From positions 63,252,501 through 63,316,500 of the forward strand of contig NC_084460.1 in the NCBI RefSeq assembly GCF_027409185.1: a DNA stretch of 64,000 nucleotides, written 5' to 3'. The stretch comes from Cynocephalus volans. Taxonomy: Eukaryota > Chordata > Mammalia > Dermoptera > Cynocephalidae. The position numbers were made by a program, and so were the translations under genes. A model generated the notes under the pieces. The model worked only from the letters and a program-made list of their open reading frames with translations. It was not told where the DNA came from and did no database searches. Below are positions 47,321-59,724 of this stretch, one piece after another (the first letter of the stretch is position 1; each line of letters opens with the position of its first letter).

Positions 47321-48714
47321 TTGAAGTTTTCATTGTCGTCGTTTTGTTTTCTGGCCTGGTTGCTCAAGAGATTCTTTATTTGTCTATCTTCAGTTTCCAT
47401 AATTTTCTCTGTAATCCCTTTTAAGCCTTGTTTATTCTACTTCTTTCTGCTCATTTTTCTTTTAATGCTCTTGTCCTGTGGACAAGAATGGAATCACACT
47501 GGAGCCTGAGGCAAAAGGGAAAGATCATTAATACTGATCCTATCCTTATTTAAAGTTTTGATATTTTGTTCATCATGGGTTTTTGCATTAATTTTGATTT
47601 TCAAGAATATTGCATTAAAGTATGATTTATCTTGATGGCTGGGTGTTCTAGTGCCCCTGCAGTTTCCTCTTGACTTGCCTCCCCTTGTCCCCTGCTGTCC
47701 TCCTCCTTTCTTACCAGGGACAGCAGAGCCTACTCTCTGTGCAGCTTCTGATTTAGTGTCATTTCCGTGATTGTTTAATTCTTCTGCTTTTCTTAGGCTC
47801 TGCTAGTTCATGCTCTTTCTCCTTTTGTTATTTTGCTATAATTTCCACATGCTCAATTCTTTCTGTTTTTTGCTGTTTTTATACAGAGATTATTATTTTA
47901 CTTAACACTTTTTGGTTGTTTTTGTTTTTGCTTGTTTTACATTGAGATTGAAATGCTTGATTATAGTTTGCAGCTGATCCAGCACAACATTTTTCTAGTA
48001 CAGTCTCATCTGCTACTTGTTTGTCCTCTTCCTCTTCTCCTTTTTTTTTTTTTTTTTTTTTTAAATGTATGCCACTGCTGCTGGCCCATGGACTGCACTC
48101 TGAGTAGGGAGGAGGTAGAATACAGTTTAGGAGACAAACCAAACCTACAGGAACCCATTCCCTTCCTCCAAACGCCTGCCTTCTGAACCTCTGCGTGAAT
48201 AACTAGCTTCCCCTGGGCACTCCAGGCTCAGATGCTTGTTTCACAAACCTTCCTGCTTGTGCATAGTCAAGATTCCTTTATGCCTGCTGTGTGTAGGCCT
48301 GTGCTAATTTTCTTGGGCAGTGTGGGTGGCTTATAAAGAAACTGATCAGAACTTTCCTGGAGGATCTAAAGAAAGGGTCCCAAGGGTCCATGCTTGCAGG
48401 TTGTGCTCCTAGCCCACAAAGTCTTTTGGAGAATTGCAAGAGACAACTGTAAGGTCATCTGATCCAGCAACTACCCCACTGACCTAACGGAGACTGGATT
48501 CCCCTCAAAGAATTAGGCCTTGGCTACAAACTCACCTTTGAATTCACTCCTTTGAATCTGAAATCAAACCAATTCTCTGTGGAATAGTGTAGAGTTAGAC
48601 AACTAAATGAGGTCACATATATACAAGATCATGCAGTAAGTGCTCAATAAGTGTCACCTAATGTTATAGCTAATTGCCTTCATAACACCTTTTGAGAAAT
48701 GCAATCGAGCATGC
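47321..48714. other. Unassigned AT-rich sequence with a long poly(T) run
   Basis: A run of about 22 T at 48040-48061 suggests the tail of a minus-strand retroinsertion, but I cannot name what follows. A MIR/L2-like piece lies at about 48620-48670. Confidence 0.35.
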
Positions 48715-50110
48715 ATTGAGACCAATTCACAACTATAAAAAAGCAACAACAGCCAAGCTGGGGCCGCTAGAGCTCAGAGGAAGAGGAGGAGAGACCTATG
48801 GAGTGCATGAAGGCGGGAGAAACCACGATGAGAGAAAGAAAAAACCACTCCGACCATTTCATGCCGTGGCCACTTTAAGATGGAGCTGCTGAGCATACGG
48901 AGCAGGAGCCGGCAAAAGCCACAGCTGTGCCCTTTGGATGAAGTTGCTTGGAGGAGGCAGGGGAGAAGAGGGCCTTGGTGGCCCCCAGGACAGCAAGACG
49001 AGTAATAGAGTTCCCATGGACCCACATAGGAGCGATGAGCCAAAACAACTGAAAAAAAACGAGCTACTCAGAGGCTGGTGAGTCATCACAAGGGGCTGCT
49101 GCATGGCCCATCCCATGGGAAGTGTTTGCAGCACAAGCAGTGGGGGAGACGGGCCCACTGGGGGAACACTGGGGCACAGCAGGGATAGCTGACCAGCACC
49201 CCAATCAGCAAAGGACCACTCAGAGGAGACTGGTCAGGAATATAGAATTGCATGGGGTGAAGTTTGATGAAAAGACTCAGGCCCAGATCAGAGTTTCTAC
49301 ACAACCTAGGTGCACCAGGTCTCTGGAAAGAGCTGGGAATACCTATAAAGTCCACCATAAAAACCTGAGCTGCACAAAAAGCCTTTCCTAGGGAATCAGC
49401 AGCAAAGCAGCAATTTAGCTCAACCACAGCTCAAGTACTAGTCCCCACAGGAAGTTCCCCCATTTTAGAAGTAAGCAAAGGACAGAAAACTAGTTCCAGT
49501 CCAGACACACTGCCAGTGCTTTCAGCCCACCCAGGGACCTGAGGCATGAAGCCGGAGACCAGAGCCCCCTCCTACAACCAGGCACACTGCTAGTGCCAAG
49601 GAGCATGCCAAAAACATCACCTCTATGTGGGTGGCACACCACAGCCACCACAAGAACCACAGCTGCTGCAAAAGCAGCTAGATGCCACAACTACCACACA
49701 GATAGTCCTCCAGCCACTGGAATGCATTGACACAAGGAGAGTCACCAGCAGAGACAAAAGAAAAGAAGAGGATGTCTCTCTCTACAAAGCCCATTCCAGA
49801 GTTACAGAAGAAGCATCTGCTCTATGATAATATTGGGGGACCTGAACACACCTCTCTGCATGAGACAGATCATTTAGGCAACAAATCAACAGAGTAACCA
49901 TCACTCTTTCAGAAGGAGAGAAGAATTCTAGGGTAATTAGTGGGGGGAGGGGGAGGTAGAGGGGGATAGGGAGAAATTGGACAAGGAGCATAAATAATAA
50001 GTATGATTTGTAACAATATATATGCTAGTAATATTGATTTGATCAACATATGTCAACAACGAACCCCCAAAATATGTATAATCAATTATGATTCAATAAA
50101 AAAATTTTAA
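48715..50110 (+). mobile_element. Internally deleted L1: 5' UTR plus a scrap of ORF2 plus 3' UTR
   Basis: 48715-49825 resembles an L1 5' UTR, including GTCTCTCTCTACAAAGCCCA and AGAAGAAGCATCTGCTCTAT. At about 49826 it jumps to a short ORF2 endonuclease piece (ATAATATTGGGGGACCTGAA, encoding I-I-L-G-D-L-N-T). Near 49900 it jumps again to a G-rich 3' UTR (GTGGGGGGAGGGGGAGG) ending ATTCAATAAAAAAA. All of ORF1 and nearly all of ORF2 are missing. The start coordinate is approximate and no target-site duplication was found. Confidence 0.7.
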
Positions 50111-50112
50111 AA

Positions 50113-50253
50113 ACTGCATATACATTATGATTATATAAATATCATTCACTGATGAGCTCAGCAGCATACTATGATCATGTATCCTTCCTTGTGCAACTTT
50201 TCATTTTTCCTGGAGTTAATCATTGCTTCTTTTATTGTTTGTTTAATTTTCCA
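50113..50253 (+). repeat. Direct repeat copy 1 (141 bp)
   Basis: Matches 50545-50684 with about seven substitutions and one indel (roughly 94% identity). It begins ACTGCATATACATTATGATT right after the L1 tail. Confidence 0.9.
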
Positions 50254-50544
50254 CAGACTGTTTGTAAAAATATACAGACAACTTTGGTTGTGCTTCCAGG
50301 ACATTTCTGGCTATTGAGGCCTGGGTCATTGGTCAGATTTGTAGACACATTTGCAAACTTTAGGGAAAATCCTTTTGTCGTAGAGCCAGATTGAGCTGCC
50401 TACCCTGGGGAGAGATTTACCCACACTGTATAAGTGCATAAGGACTCTGGATAAATCCATCTTTATTGCAGCAAAGACACCTCCAAATGTCTTTGGGTAT
50501 GAGGAATGAAGTCTCTTTTATCACTGTTATTTTGTTAAGTCAAG

Positions 50545-50684
50545 ACTGCATGTACATTATGATTATATAATATCACTCACTGGTGAGCTCAGTAGCATAC
50601 TATGATCATGTGTCCTACCTTGTGCAACTTTTCATTTTTCCAGGAGTTAATCATTGCTTCTTTTATTGTTTGTTTAATTTTCCA
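50545..50684 (+). repeat. Direct repeat copy 2 (140 bp)
   Basis: Second copy, offset 432 bp. The 291 bp between the copies is not repeated, so the arrangement is a partial tandem duplication or two arms of an unnamed element. Confidence 0.9.
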
Positions 50685-50699
50685 TGTATCTGTGTACCT

Positions 50700-51720
50700 G
50701 TTGCTACTCAAACTCTTCAATGAATATGTAAACAAAGTCTCCATATATTCTCCACATGGTCAAATGCATTCCTAGTCTCTCAATTTCTTTCCTTTTTTCT
50801 TTTTGGAGACCTTCTCCCTCTTCTCCTACTCCTGTGGGGCCTGGTGCACAGCTCTTGTCCTAGGGTTTCTCTTCACCATGGTCTGGAGAATTCCTTTGGT
50901 TTCTTATCCGTGTTGAATCATTTTCCTCTTTCTTGGTTAATTCACTGGTTTTGCTGTAATCTGTGTTCTACTAGCTTCCTTAGGTACATTTTTTGAGATC
51001 TTGAATGTCTAAGATAATTCTATTCTACCCTTAGATTTGACCGACAGTCTGAGTACTAAATTGTAGGTAGAGAATGATCTTCCCTCAAAATTCAAAAGGC
51101 ATTGCTCTTGTTTCTTCCATTTTCAAATCCTTTATTACCTATTTACTTTGTTTCTTTCTGGAAGCTTTTGGCATTACTCCTGCTGTTCTGAAATGTATTC
51201 ATAATATAACTTCATGGGGTTTCTTTTCTTTTTTTGTTTTTTTCACTTATTGTGCTGGACACTCAGTGAGCTCTTTAAATCTGAAAACTAACTTCTGGAA
51301 ATTTTATTGAATTTTAAGTAATAATTCCTTTCCTCTTCTCTCCTTCTGGAACTTCTAATATTTATAAGTTGGACTTCCTAAAGTAATCTTTTAATTTTAT
51401 TGTCATCTCTACTTTTTTGTAGATGTTCCCAAATTTACCTTCCTATTCTATTTGAACTTTTGATTTCTCCTGTCTTGATTTTTTATTTCTAAGAGCTCCT
51501 AACAGATGTTAGGCTTGTTCCTTTTTCTTGCAGCACCTCTTCCTTGCCTCATGGATTCTGTATCTTCTATTAGTTCTGTTATATAAATTCCTGCTCTTTT
51601 ATGCCCCTGCATTGTCTATTTTCTTCTGAGTTCCTATTTTCTCCAAAGTATTTGTCTTGATCTCTGTATTTCACTTTGGAGTCTTCCCCCAAATATTTGG
51701 AGATCCTTGGGCTTTTGTTT
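50700..51720 (-). mobile_element. Old LINE-derived block (L1M/HAL1-like), antisense
   Basis: AAAATTCAAAAGGCATTGCT, TGTGCTGGACACTCAGTGAG and AATTTCTAAGAGCTCCTAA-like text match an old LINE block I recall from other mammals. The exact family is uncertain. Confidence 0.5.
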
Positions 51721-54290
51721 TATTTAAGGGTGAGGCACTGGAAGTGGGTGAGGACCCGTGTGTTGGGGGTTCTTGTCAGCGGGTGGGCTTCTACTACATG
51801 CTAGACGTGCAGCACGCTGGCTTGTTGATGCTTCCCCTCACCATACATCACCACCTTCATGCCTCCCCCCGCCCCCAGTGTCTGGGCTCATTCTGTTTCT
51901 CTGGAGAAAAATCCTTCAGTTCCCTGCCTTTGGGGTTAGGTGTCTGGCTCCTGGCAGCCTGGTGAGAGGAGTGAGGTCTCAGCCTCCACAAACATCCATC
52001 TGAATAGCCCTCCTTGTTGGCCCTGGGGCCTCACCCCTGCCCTCAGATAAGCCTGCTGTTCTAGAATATGGAGCTTTCAGGGGAAGGGGGTGGTTCTGCT
52101 CTTCACACAGGCGTCAGCCCACTCTAGACTCTAGCTCAGGCCTCTCTCCCACCTCTGGTGGGGCAGATCTGGAATCTTTCTTCCTTTCCTCCTTCAGCTT
52201 TACCTCCTCAGGCAAGCTCAGGCCTGGCCTTCGCAGCCCTGCTGAGTTAGTTCTTACCCTCTAGCTGCCTGCCTGCATTCCTCTCTTCCAACCTACTGTT
52301 GACATCTCCGGTCTGTGTTGTCCTCTCTCTCAATCTTTTCTTTTTCTTTTTTTTTTTTTTTTCTTTGTGGGTTCATTCATTTTTAAGTACACTACTGCAT
52401 TTTTGTGCGTTTTATGAAGAGCGCAGAGGTAAATATGAGTGTTCAATCTTAATTAAAAGTGTGTGTCTCTTTTTTCTCCTTGGGAATTTTCCGTCCTTCC
52501 CCATCTCTGTCCACCTTGCAAACACTAAGATGCCAGGGGCTGGATTCACTGAGGTGACCTCCCCTGGAGAGGATGAAACCCTGGGTCTGCATCAAGGCCG
52601 CAGAGGTGAAGAGATTTGGGCTCATCCTGTAGTTCCCACCTGACATCCCCTTCCAGACCCTTGAGTGACTTTCTAGGAGTGCACGAGGCCCTCCCAACCA
52701 AGAGAGTGGGCAGCAAGATCACAGCTCCCATCCCCAGACCAGCAAGGACCTGCCCTCACAAGTGAGCACTGGGCTGGCAGGCAGAAGGCTCAGTCACCAC
52801 GAGCCTTGGCTCTGTCCCCCTCTTGACCTGTCTCCAAGCCTCAGGGTCCAGTCTCTGAAATGCAGGGTTGGACTGCCCAAGCTCTGATGCCCCTGCCAGC
52901 TCTCATGCTCTGTGAGTTGGAGTTGAGACACTGAAGTGGGAGGACACAGAACATCAGAGTCTCCCCAGATAAATGCTGTTCCTCTCTGTCTTGGCGCTGG
53001 CCTTGAGAAAAAAAACCGCCCATTTAATCAACTCTAGTCAATAGATCCTGCAAGAGCAGATCATTGTTGTCAAGTATCCTCTGACCCCTTCCAGCTTTAG
53101 CCCCTTAGGGACAACCCCAGGCACCCTCTTATCTCTCTGCTCTGCCTGTGTTTGATCAAGCTCATGACCCATCTGCTGCCCTGTGGGGCTCTGGCAACAG
53201 GCAGTCCTGGGGTGCTTGTCAGGAGAGGGTGAGGAGCTCTCTGAGGACTCAGGCCCCTGGTGCAAACCAAGGAAGGCATTCTTTCTCCTTCTCTGTGCTT
53301 TCTGATGAAAGAGCTTTTCTGCGGAAGAGGTCCTGGGCCCCTACCACCTACGCTGAGGTGGATGGGAGCCCCTGTCCTGTGCTGGGAGGGTGTGGCAAGC
53401 GCAGGATGTCTTATCTTCGGGGTTGCTGGACAATGGTCTAGATTTTCTCTTGCATTTGTGGCTTACCCAGGGTTCCTCAGAAAGCAAACCCAAGACAAAA
53501 TGTATATGTTGTGTCTTCTGAAGAACATAATCCAGGAAGGCAGGCATGAAGGAAAAGGAGAAGGAGGGAGAGCAGATAAAATAGTGCATCGCTGAGCTGG
53601 CCACTACTTGGTAGGGAGCATATGTGGTCAGTGTTAGCTCACTTTCCCATTTTTGGAAAGACCTGTGGACTGCTGCATCTCAAGGAGAAGAATTGATGTG
53701 CTGACTGAAGGTTCATTCACACCAGAGAATATTAACATCACCGTATTTCCAGATTGCACAGACATTGTGCCATAGTCTGTCACATGACTGCTTGAGGTCA
53801 GTTGGCACTGTGGCTGAGGACAAGCAGGGGGCTGAGAGTCTGAGGGGGGGGCAGTGAAGCTGCAGCTAAGCTGTGTCTCCTGCAGCCCACCCGGCTGGGC
53901 TCCGCTCTGCTTGGCTGCGCCCTCTCAGTCTGCCCAGTTGGCTGACGTGCATTGTTCTGGGAACATGAAGTCCTCACCTCTTCCCTGAGCGCAAAGATAC
54001 AAATCCAGTAAGCCACAGAGCCCCTTGAAAGCAATAGAAAGCCATGGTCTCTGAAGAGAATTAAGATAAGGCTGTAGTTAAAACAAAACAAAAACTGCAA
54101 TCCCTTTGGTTGCAGTTGGTCCCAGGATTGTGGATGGTGTTAATCTTCTCCCTGCTCCACCACCTGTTCCAGATTCCTTCAGCCCTGCAGGTGGGCATGA
54201 CCCAAGCTCCATCACTGAGGGGGCTGAGACCTTAGCTTCCTCGCCCTCAATTGGGCTCCGGCTGCTCAATCTTTCTGTGTCTCTAAATTT
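51721..54290. other. Unassigned, GC-moderate sequence
   Basis: No gene or clear repeat recognised. Contains a T-rich tract at about 52340-52363 and a weak MIR-like piece near 52760-52900. The overlapping short frames carry no motif. Confidence 0.4.
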
Positions 54291-54329
54291 CATGTGTGTC
54301 TTTTCTAAACAACATGTAGTTGGACTTAA

Positions 54330-55200
54330 TTTTTTTTTTTACCCAGTCTGAAAATATTTGTCTTTTGTGCTTGTTTTGGCAGCACATATACTAAAATTGA
54401 AGATACTTTTCTTTTAATTGGAGCATTCAGTCCATTTTCATTTAATGTAATTACTACTGTTTTATTTCTACATATATTTTAAACCCTTAAGATACTTTTA
54501 TTATTGCTGTTTTAGGCAGTCAATGTTTGTTTGTATTTACTGTTATTTTTGGTCCTTTCTGTGCCTCCTGCATCCTGAAGATGGCCTCTGTTCAAGATTC
54601 ATTTTTGTTCAATACTTGTTGTTCAGGCTTGTCAGTGAACAATTCTATTAATTTTTAAAAAATAAAATCTGCTTTCTTTCACTTTTATTTTTGAAGGATA
54701 TTTTCACTAGATATAAAGTTCTAGGTTTACAGTTTGCTTTTCTTTTCCCAGGGCTTTGTAATATTATTTCATTTTCTTCTGGCTTCTGTTATTCCTCAGA
54801 TACATCAGTCTTATTTTTGCTCCTCTTAAGGCAATATGTCTTCTTTCCTCCAGTTACTTTCAATATTTTGTCTATTTTTATTTTCATCAGTTTTAGTGTA
54901 ATGTGTAATTTCCTTTGTGTTCATCCTCTTTGGTATTTATTCACAATTGTCTTTAATTTGTGATTTGATGTCTATCACTGATGTTGAAAATTTTTGCTTA
55001 CTATTTCTTAAAATATTGCTTCTCTCCCAATCTCTAACTTATTTTGGGATTCCAGAAATAGATATATTCATTTTTTTTTATTACTTTGTTCATATATTTC
55101 CCATATACTTTCTACATTTTTATCTATTTTTCTCACTGTACTTCAGTCCAAATATGTTCTCCTGTCTACTTGGGCAGGCCATGTTAATTTCACACCTACT
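54330..55200 (-). mobile_element. L1M fragment (antisense) carrying a U6 insertion
   Basis: ACCCAGTCTGAAAATATTTG, then AATTGGAGCATTCAGTCCAT after the U6 piece, then TTTTGAAGGATATTTTCACT follow reversed L1 order. The 90- and 96-codon open frames in it are shadows. Confidence 0.75.
54367..54406 (+). pseudogene. Truncated U6 snRNA retropseudogene (5' ~40 nt)
   Basis: GTGCTTGTTTTGGCAGCACA followed by TATACTAAAATTG matches the first 40 or so bases of U6, with several C-to-T changes and one gap. It sits inside continuous antisense L1 text, with TCTTTT on both sides (54361-54366 and 54410-54415), a possible short target duplication. It lacks the rest of U6 and is not functional. Confidence 0.85.
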
Positions 55201-55229
55201 CTTGTAGCACTGCACTTATTCCCAGGGCC

Positions 55230-55739
55230 TGTCTCTCCTGTGGTCTCAGGTGAGAGCCTGGGATGTTCAGCAAGGCCCCTCCCTCTTGGCAGGACTTGAA
55301 TTCCAACTTCTGTTTACCCAGCACTGTGGCTACGGCAACTTCTGATCAACTCTTTTCCTCCCAGCTGTCAATTTTTTGCTTAGTTTCTTGCTGTCCAGCA
55401 CTGTCCCTGCACAGCTTATGAGTTAGACTGCACCTTGAAGAGAAGGTGTTTGCAGATTTGGGAGTTCCCTTCTTTGCAGTCCCCTTCTGTCTGTGCTATT
55501 GGCCCTTCCACCCTGAGCTCGGTTAGACTGTTCTTTTGTGCTTGGGCTCTGTCCCTGTGGGCCATGGGAAAAGCCCGCAGGGCAGACCTGGACCAAATGT
55601 GGCACACACCTCATGAGTTTTCTTTTTCTCAAAGATTTGTAGCCTCTTGTTTTCTGCCTGCTTTGATTGCTCTCTCCAATGCATTCTACAGTTGTTTTAC
55701 AGGATTTGTGCAGCTTTTACCAATTTTATGTCGTGAGGG
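55230..55739. other. Unassigned sequence
   Basis: No supported gene. Possibly further old LINE-derived DNA. Confidence 0.3.
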
Positions 55740-56860
55740 GTAGACCCATATAAGCTGTTCCATCACTACCAGAACCAGAAGTCCTCTACACTTTGTTTTT
55801 CGGACTCAACAATTTGTTTTGGTGATTTTTTTTCATATAAATACATATATGGATGTCTCAGTCATTTAATGGCTCTGTTATATTCTATTTAATGGATGTC
55901 CTATAACTTATTTAAACATTTCTCTTTTGGAAGGAAATAGGTTCTTTCTCTGTATTCTTCTGCAATGAGTATCTTTGAACATATTTAATTGTACATGTGC
56001 AATTATAGCTGTAAGATAAATAACTCACAGTGGAGTCCCAGGTTATGTATGTGAGTGAAAACACTCATGTGGTGTAATATTCCTGAGCATGACATTTGGT
56101 GCCAGCCTGCCTGAATTTGAATCCCAGTTTTACTATCTACGAGATCTGTGAACTTGGGGAAGTTACTTAACTTCTGTGGACCTCAGTTTCCTAATCTGTG
56201 AAATGGGCAAGATGATATGGTGTCTGTCACATTGGATTGTTATTGTGCATGTTTTAAATGTTGTTAGTTATTACAAATTACCCTCCCTAGGGATGTGAAC
56301 AATTTACATTCTCACAAGCCGTGCCTATCACATTCTTGTCGACAGATGGTGTTCTTAAATTTAATGAATTTTTACCAAACCAAGAAGTGAGAAATGGCAT
56401 GTCATTGTGATTTTATTTTCCATATCCGCTATAGGAGTGAGATCAATCAGCTTTGCATATGTTTATGAGCCATTGCTATCTCCTTTTATGTGTGCATATG
56501 CTCTTTGATAGTTTTTAATTGGGTTATGGGTCTTGAACTTTTTGACTTCATATTTTAAAGAAATTAGCCCTTTTGATATCAGTACAAATATTTTGCCACA
56601 ATAAGTGATGTGTCTTTTTATTTCACTTGCAGTATTTTTCCCTTATGTAGAATTCTGTAATTTTATGCAGGTAAATCAATTAATATTTCCTTGTAACACT
56701 TCCATGTTCTGTATCCTATTTAGAAAAGCCTTTCACATTGTGAGAGTATAACTAATTTTACCTTTTCATGACTTTATTTTTATGTTTAAATATTTGATTA
56801 ACCTGGAATGTGATTTTAACTGGATGGCCTCTCACGTGTCCTGAGATGATTGACTAAATA
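55740..56860 (-). mobile_element. Old L1M fragment (antisense), interrupted by MIR
   Basis: Reversed L1M text: TCTGCAATGAGTATCTTTGA, then (after the MIR) AATTACCCTCCCTAGGGATG, ACAATTTACATTCTCACAAG, and TAGCCCTTTTGATATCAGTA. Confidence 0.65.
56088..56245 (+). repeat. MIR SINE
   Basis: Well-preserved MIR core: CTGAATTTGAATCCCAGTTT, GAAGTTACTTAACTTCTGTG, CCTCAGTTTCCTAATCTGTG. Confidence 0.85.
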
Positions 56861-56900
56861 ATCCATTTCTCATGGATGTGAAACAGCACCTTTACTATTT

Positions 56901-56935
56901 GTCTATTTATCTATCTAATCCTATCTATCTATCTA
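56901..56935. repeat. (TATC)n microsatellite
   Basis: Short run of CTAT/TATC units. Confidence 0.8.
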
Positions 56936-56939
56936 ATTA

Positions 56940-58630
56940 AACCAGTCAGGTACCAGTCAGAAAAACAAAACTACACCAATTATTATATTAAGTGCTGGTA
57001 CTTTTGAGGGGCCACAGTGAGGGAATCTGAAAGAGTCGAAACTGAGGCCAACTGTTTCTGCTGAGGTGAAGGGCTGTTGCTGAGGCAAAGCAGACAAGAA
57101 TAGGGACAAAACAGGAAGGACCACTGTTGCGTCTCCCCTCATACCCTCCGGTCTCTCTAGTGACCCTTTTGGGTAGAGCCTAAGAAGAGACCAGGTAAAG
57201 GAGAGTTAGCAGAGCCCCAGCCCCAGCATTGCAAAGGGAAGTGTAGAGGGTGGACTTTTGCTGAGAGACAGTAGCTGAGTAACCTGCATGTCACATGTCT
57301 TGGAACAATTTCTGGACTTTTCACTTCATCCTGTGCATCTGACTGTTGACGTGCTAGCACACACTGTTCTCTGTGTCTGGAAGGCCAGTGCCCACCTGTC
57401 ACGCTTCTTTTTCAGAATATTCCTGGTTATCTTTGTCCATTTATTATTTTTTTTTGTAACAGCAATATTGCTGCAAATATTGATTGGGATTGTGTTAAAT
57501 TTATGAGTTGCTAGGGAGACTTGTACTGTTTATAATGTAGAACCTTCAAGACAGGGCTTCCCATGAGTTCAAGTCTTCTTTTGCTATTTATTTAAACCCA
57601 TGACTTGTAACAACCCCACTTCCTGGCACCAAATTCTTTGTAAATCCATGTTCTTAGTTACAGCAACAGAATCCTCCTCTGGCTGGTTTAACCAGAGAAA
57701 ATATGCACTGAAAGGTCCTGGGTGGGACTCAGAATCACCAGGAGCCTTGCAGAACCAGGCTCAGGGGCTGTGCAGCCATAACTCAGGCTAATCCACAGCA
57801 CTGCCCCTGCTGCTGGCCAGGTGAGGCTGTGGCCTGCACCGCTGACCACAGGAGGTGATGTTGAGGCGACCATCATTCTGCCCTTGCTTCTGGCATCGTG
57901 AGTTCCTGATTCCAGGCCCAGATGGGGGCATCTTATTGGCCAGGCCCAAGTCATGTGTCCATTCCCAGCAGGACCAGCTGCAACGGAGGGGAAGGCAGTG
58001 TCCGGTTGTCGCAGCTCAGAGAACTTATCAAGAGATCAGAACTCTGCTGTCCTGGTGGCCACAGATGTCTGCCATGGGCCATGGACCATCAGATGAGAGA
58101 GAAGACTTGTACCAACATCCAAGCCTTTCCTTCCATTGATGGATGCCTTATGATATACATGCTCACCCCTAGGGCAAAAATAGTCACCTGAGAAATCTCC
58201 ACGCTGATTGGCCTGAGCTGGCTTCTGACCCTGACTAAAGAGGAGCAAGCCTGGGTGAGCACAGTGTTGTCACACTAACAGCAGCTAGCTGCGGGCCCTC
58301 TAAAACTAGCAAGTCATGCAGTCAGGAGCTGTGGAGCCAGCAGGCTGGCCCTTCAGCAAACAGTTGTGTGACCTTGGTCTTATTCTTTCCCTCACTAGGC
58401 CTTACCTTCTCATATGCAGAAGACAGACGGGGAGGTGAGAGGGTTGGAAGAGAGGTTGTAGGTCATGTCATTCATTAATTATTTTATTTGGAACACATAA
58501 TACACTAAACAGTGTTTATATAGCCTCTTTATGCAATTTAAAATATAACAATGTAACTAACACTGTGCACCCACCATCCTTCTTAAGAAATACATTAACA
58601 GTAGCTTAGAATTCCTCTGTTGTCCCTCTC
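56940..58630. other. Unassigned sequence with old repeat scraps
   Basis: No gene. A MER5-like fragment (GGACTCAGAATCACCAGGAG) lies at about 57718-57800 and a MIR-like piece at about 58330-58450. Confidence 0.4.
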
Positions 58631-58631
58631 T

Positions 58632-59080
58632 ACTATGGTTTGAATGTTCCCCCGAAACTCATTGAATCTTGATCCGCATTGTAACAGTGTTAAGAGGATG
58701 GGAAATCTGACTATGGCATCTGAAAGCTGGTGCCTTTGGGAGGTGATTGGATTGTGAGGACGATGACCTCATGAATGGATTGATACATTCATGGGTTAAT
58801 GGATTAATGGTTTAATGGGTTATCAGAGAGTAGACCAGGGCCTTTATAAGGAGAAGAAGAAGCATGTGGACATGTGCCCTTGCTCAGCCCTCACATGTGA
58901 TTCCCTGCATCATCTTGCAACTCTGTAGAGTCCCCACTAGGAAGAAGGCTCTCACCAGATGTGCTCACTGGACCTAAAACTTCCCAGCCTCCAGAACTGT
59001 AAGAAATAAATCTTATTTCTTTACAAATTACCCAGTTTGAGATTTTCTGTTATAAGCAACAAGAAACTGAATAATATACT
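58632..59080 (+). mobile_element. Solo MaLR-type LTR
   Basis: TATGGTTTGAATGTTCCCCC, GGTGATTGGATTGTGAGGAC, and AGAACTGTAAGAAATAAATC are the usual landmarks in order. An internal TTAATGG(A/G)TT expansion lies near 58790-58820. Confidence 0.8.
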
Positions 59081-59156
59081 CCCCAATCACATTTTCCTTC
59101 CTCCCACATACAGATGGTGCCTGACTTACCATGGTTCCATTTATGATTTTCTACTT

Positions 59157-59711
59157 TGTTGCTTCGCCCCCCATGGATTTGTCACCCCATTTCCTCTGGG
59201 TGACGGAGACACAAAGGACTACTCAAAGCCCATCTCTTCTGAGCAGTGAGAGGCCCTGAAGTGGTTAACTTCCCTTGGGGACGCTCAAGCGAAAGGCATC
59301 CCTTCCTCGGGAAATTAACGCCGAATTGGGGTTCTCTTCCTGCATTTATTTTCCGGACCAGGAAGTTACAGGAAGAGAACAAAGGTGGGGTTATAGTTTA
59401 ACAGTATAGGCTGGTAACTTTCAGTGAAACAAGCCAGATGACATTCCAGTGAGGCAATTAAGTGGTCTTAACAACACAAGCTTGATCTTAGCAAACATTC
59501 CTTCCTATAGTAATTTCTCAGTATCTTTACATAACAATCAGTAACTAGTCTGTCTTTGAGCCAGCAACCTGCTGTGCCACAATTCTTATCTTGCAACAGA
59601 GACTTATAGCCTGAGGAAAATTTCCTGTCCTTGCAAGGTCAATATCTGAAATGGCAAGGCTTTGGAAAACCAGGCCCTGTGAAGTACATATGCTTTTTAG
59701 TATATTCCACA
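59157..59711 (-). repeat. 3' LTR of the ERVK-like element (555 bp)
   Basis: Read on minus it begins TGTGGAATATACT and ends GAAGCAACA. A poly(A) signal AATAAA lies at 59345-59350 (minus). The host side is CTACTT at 59151-59156; the matching target duplication would lie beyond the window. Confidence 0.88.
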
Positions 59712-59724
59712 TCTCCCCCGTTTT
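59712..59724 (-). other. Polypurine tract
   Basis: On minus, AAAACGGGGGAGA directly abuts the TG of the 3' LTR, the expected plus-strand primer site. The GGGGGA run next to TGTGG resembles HERV-K-type elements. Confidence 0.8.

Noticed and set aside
54367..54406. Functional U6 snRNA gene
   Set aside because: Only the first ~40 nt are present, with C-to-T decay, no upstream promoter elements, and a position inside an L1.
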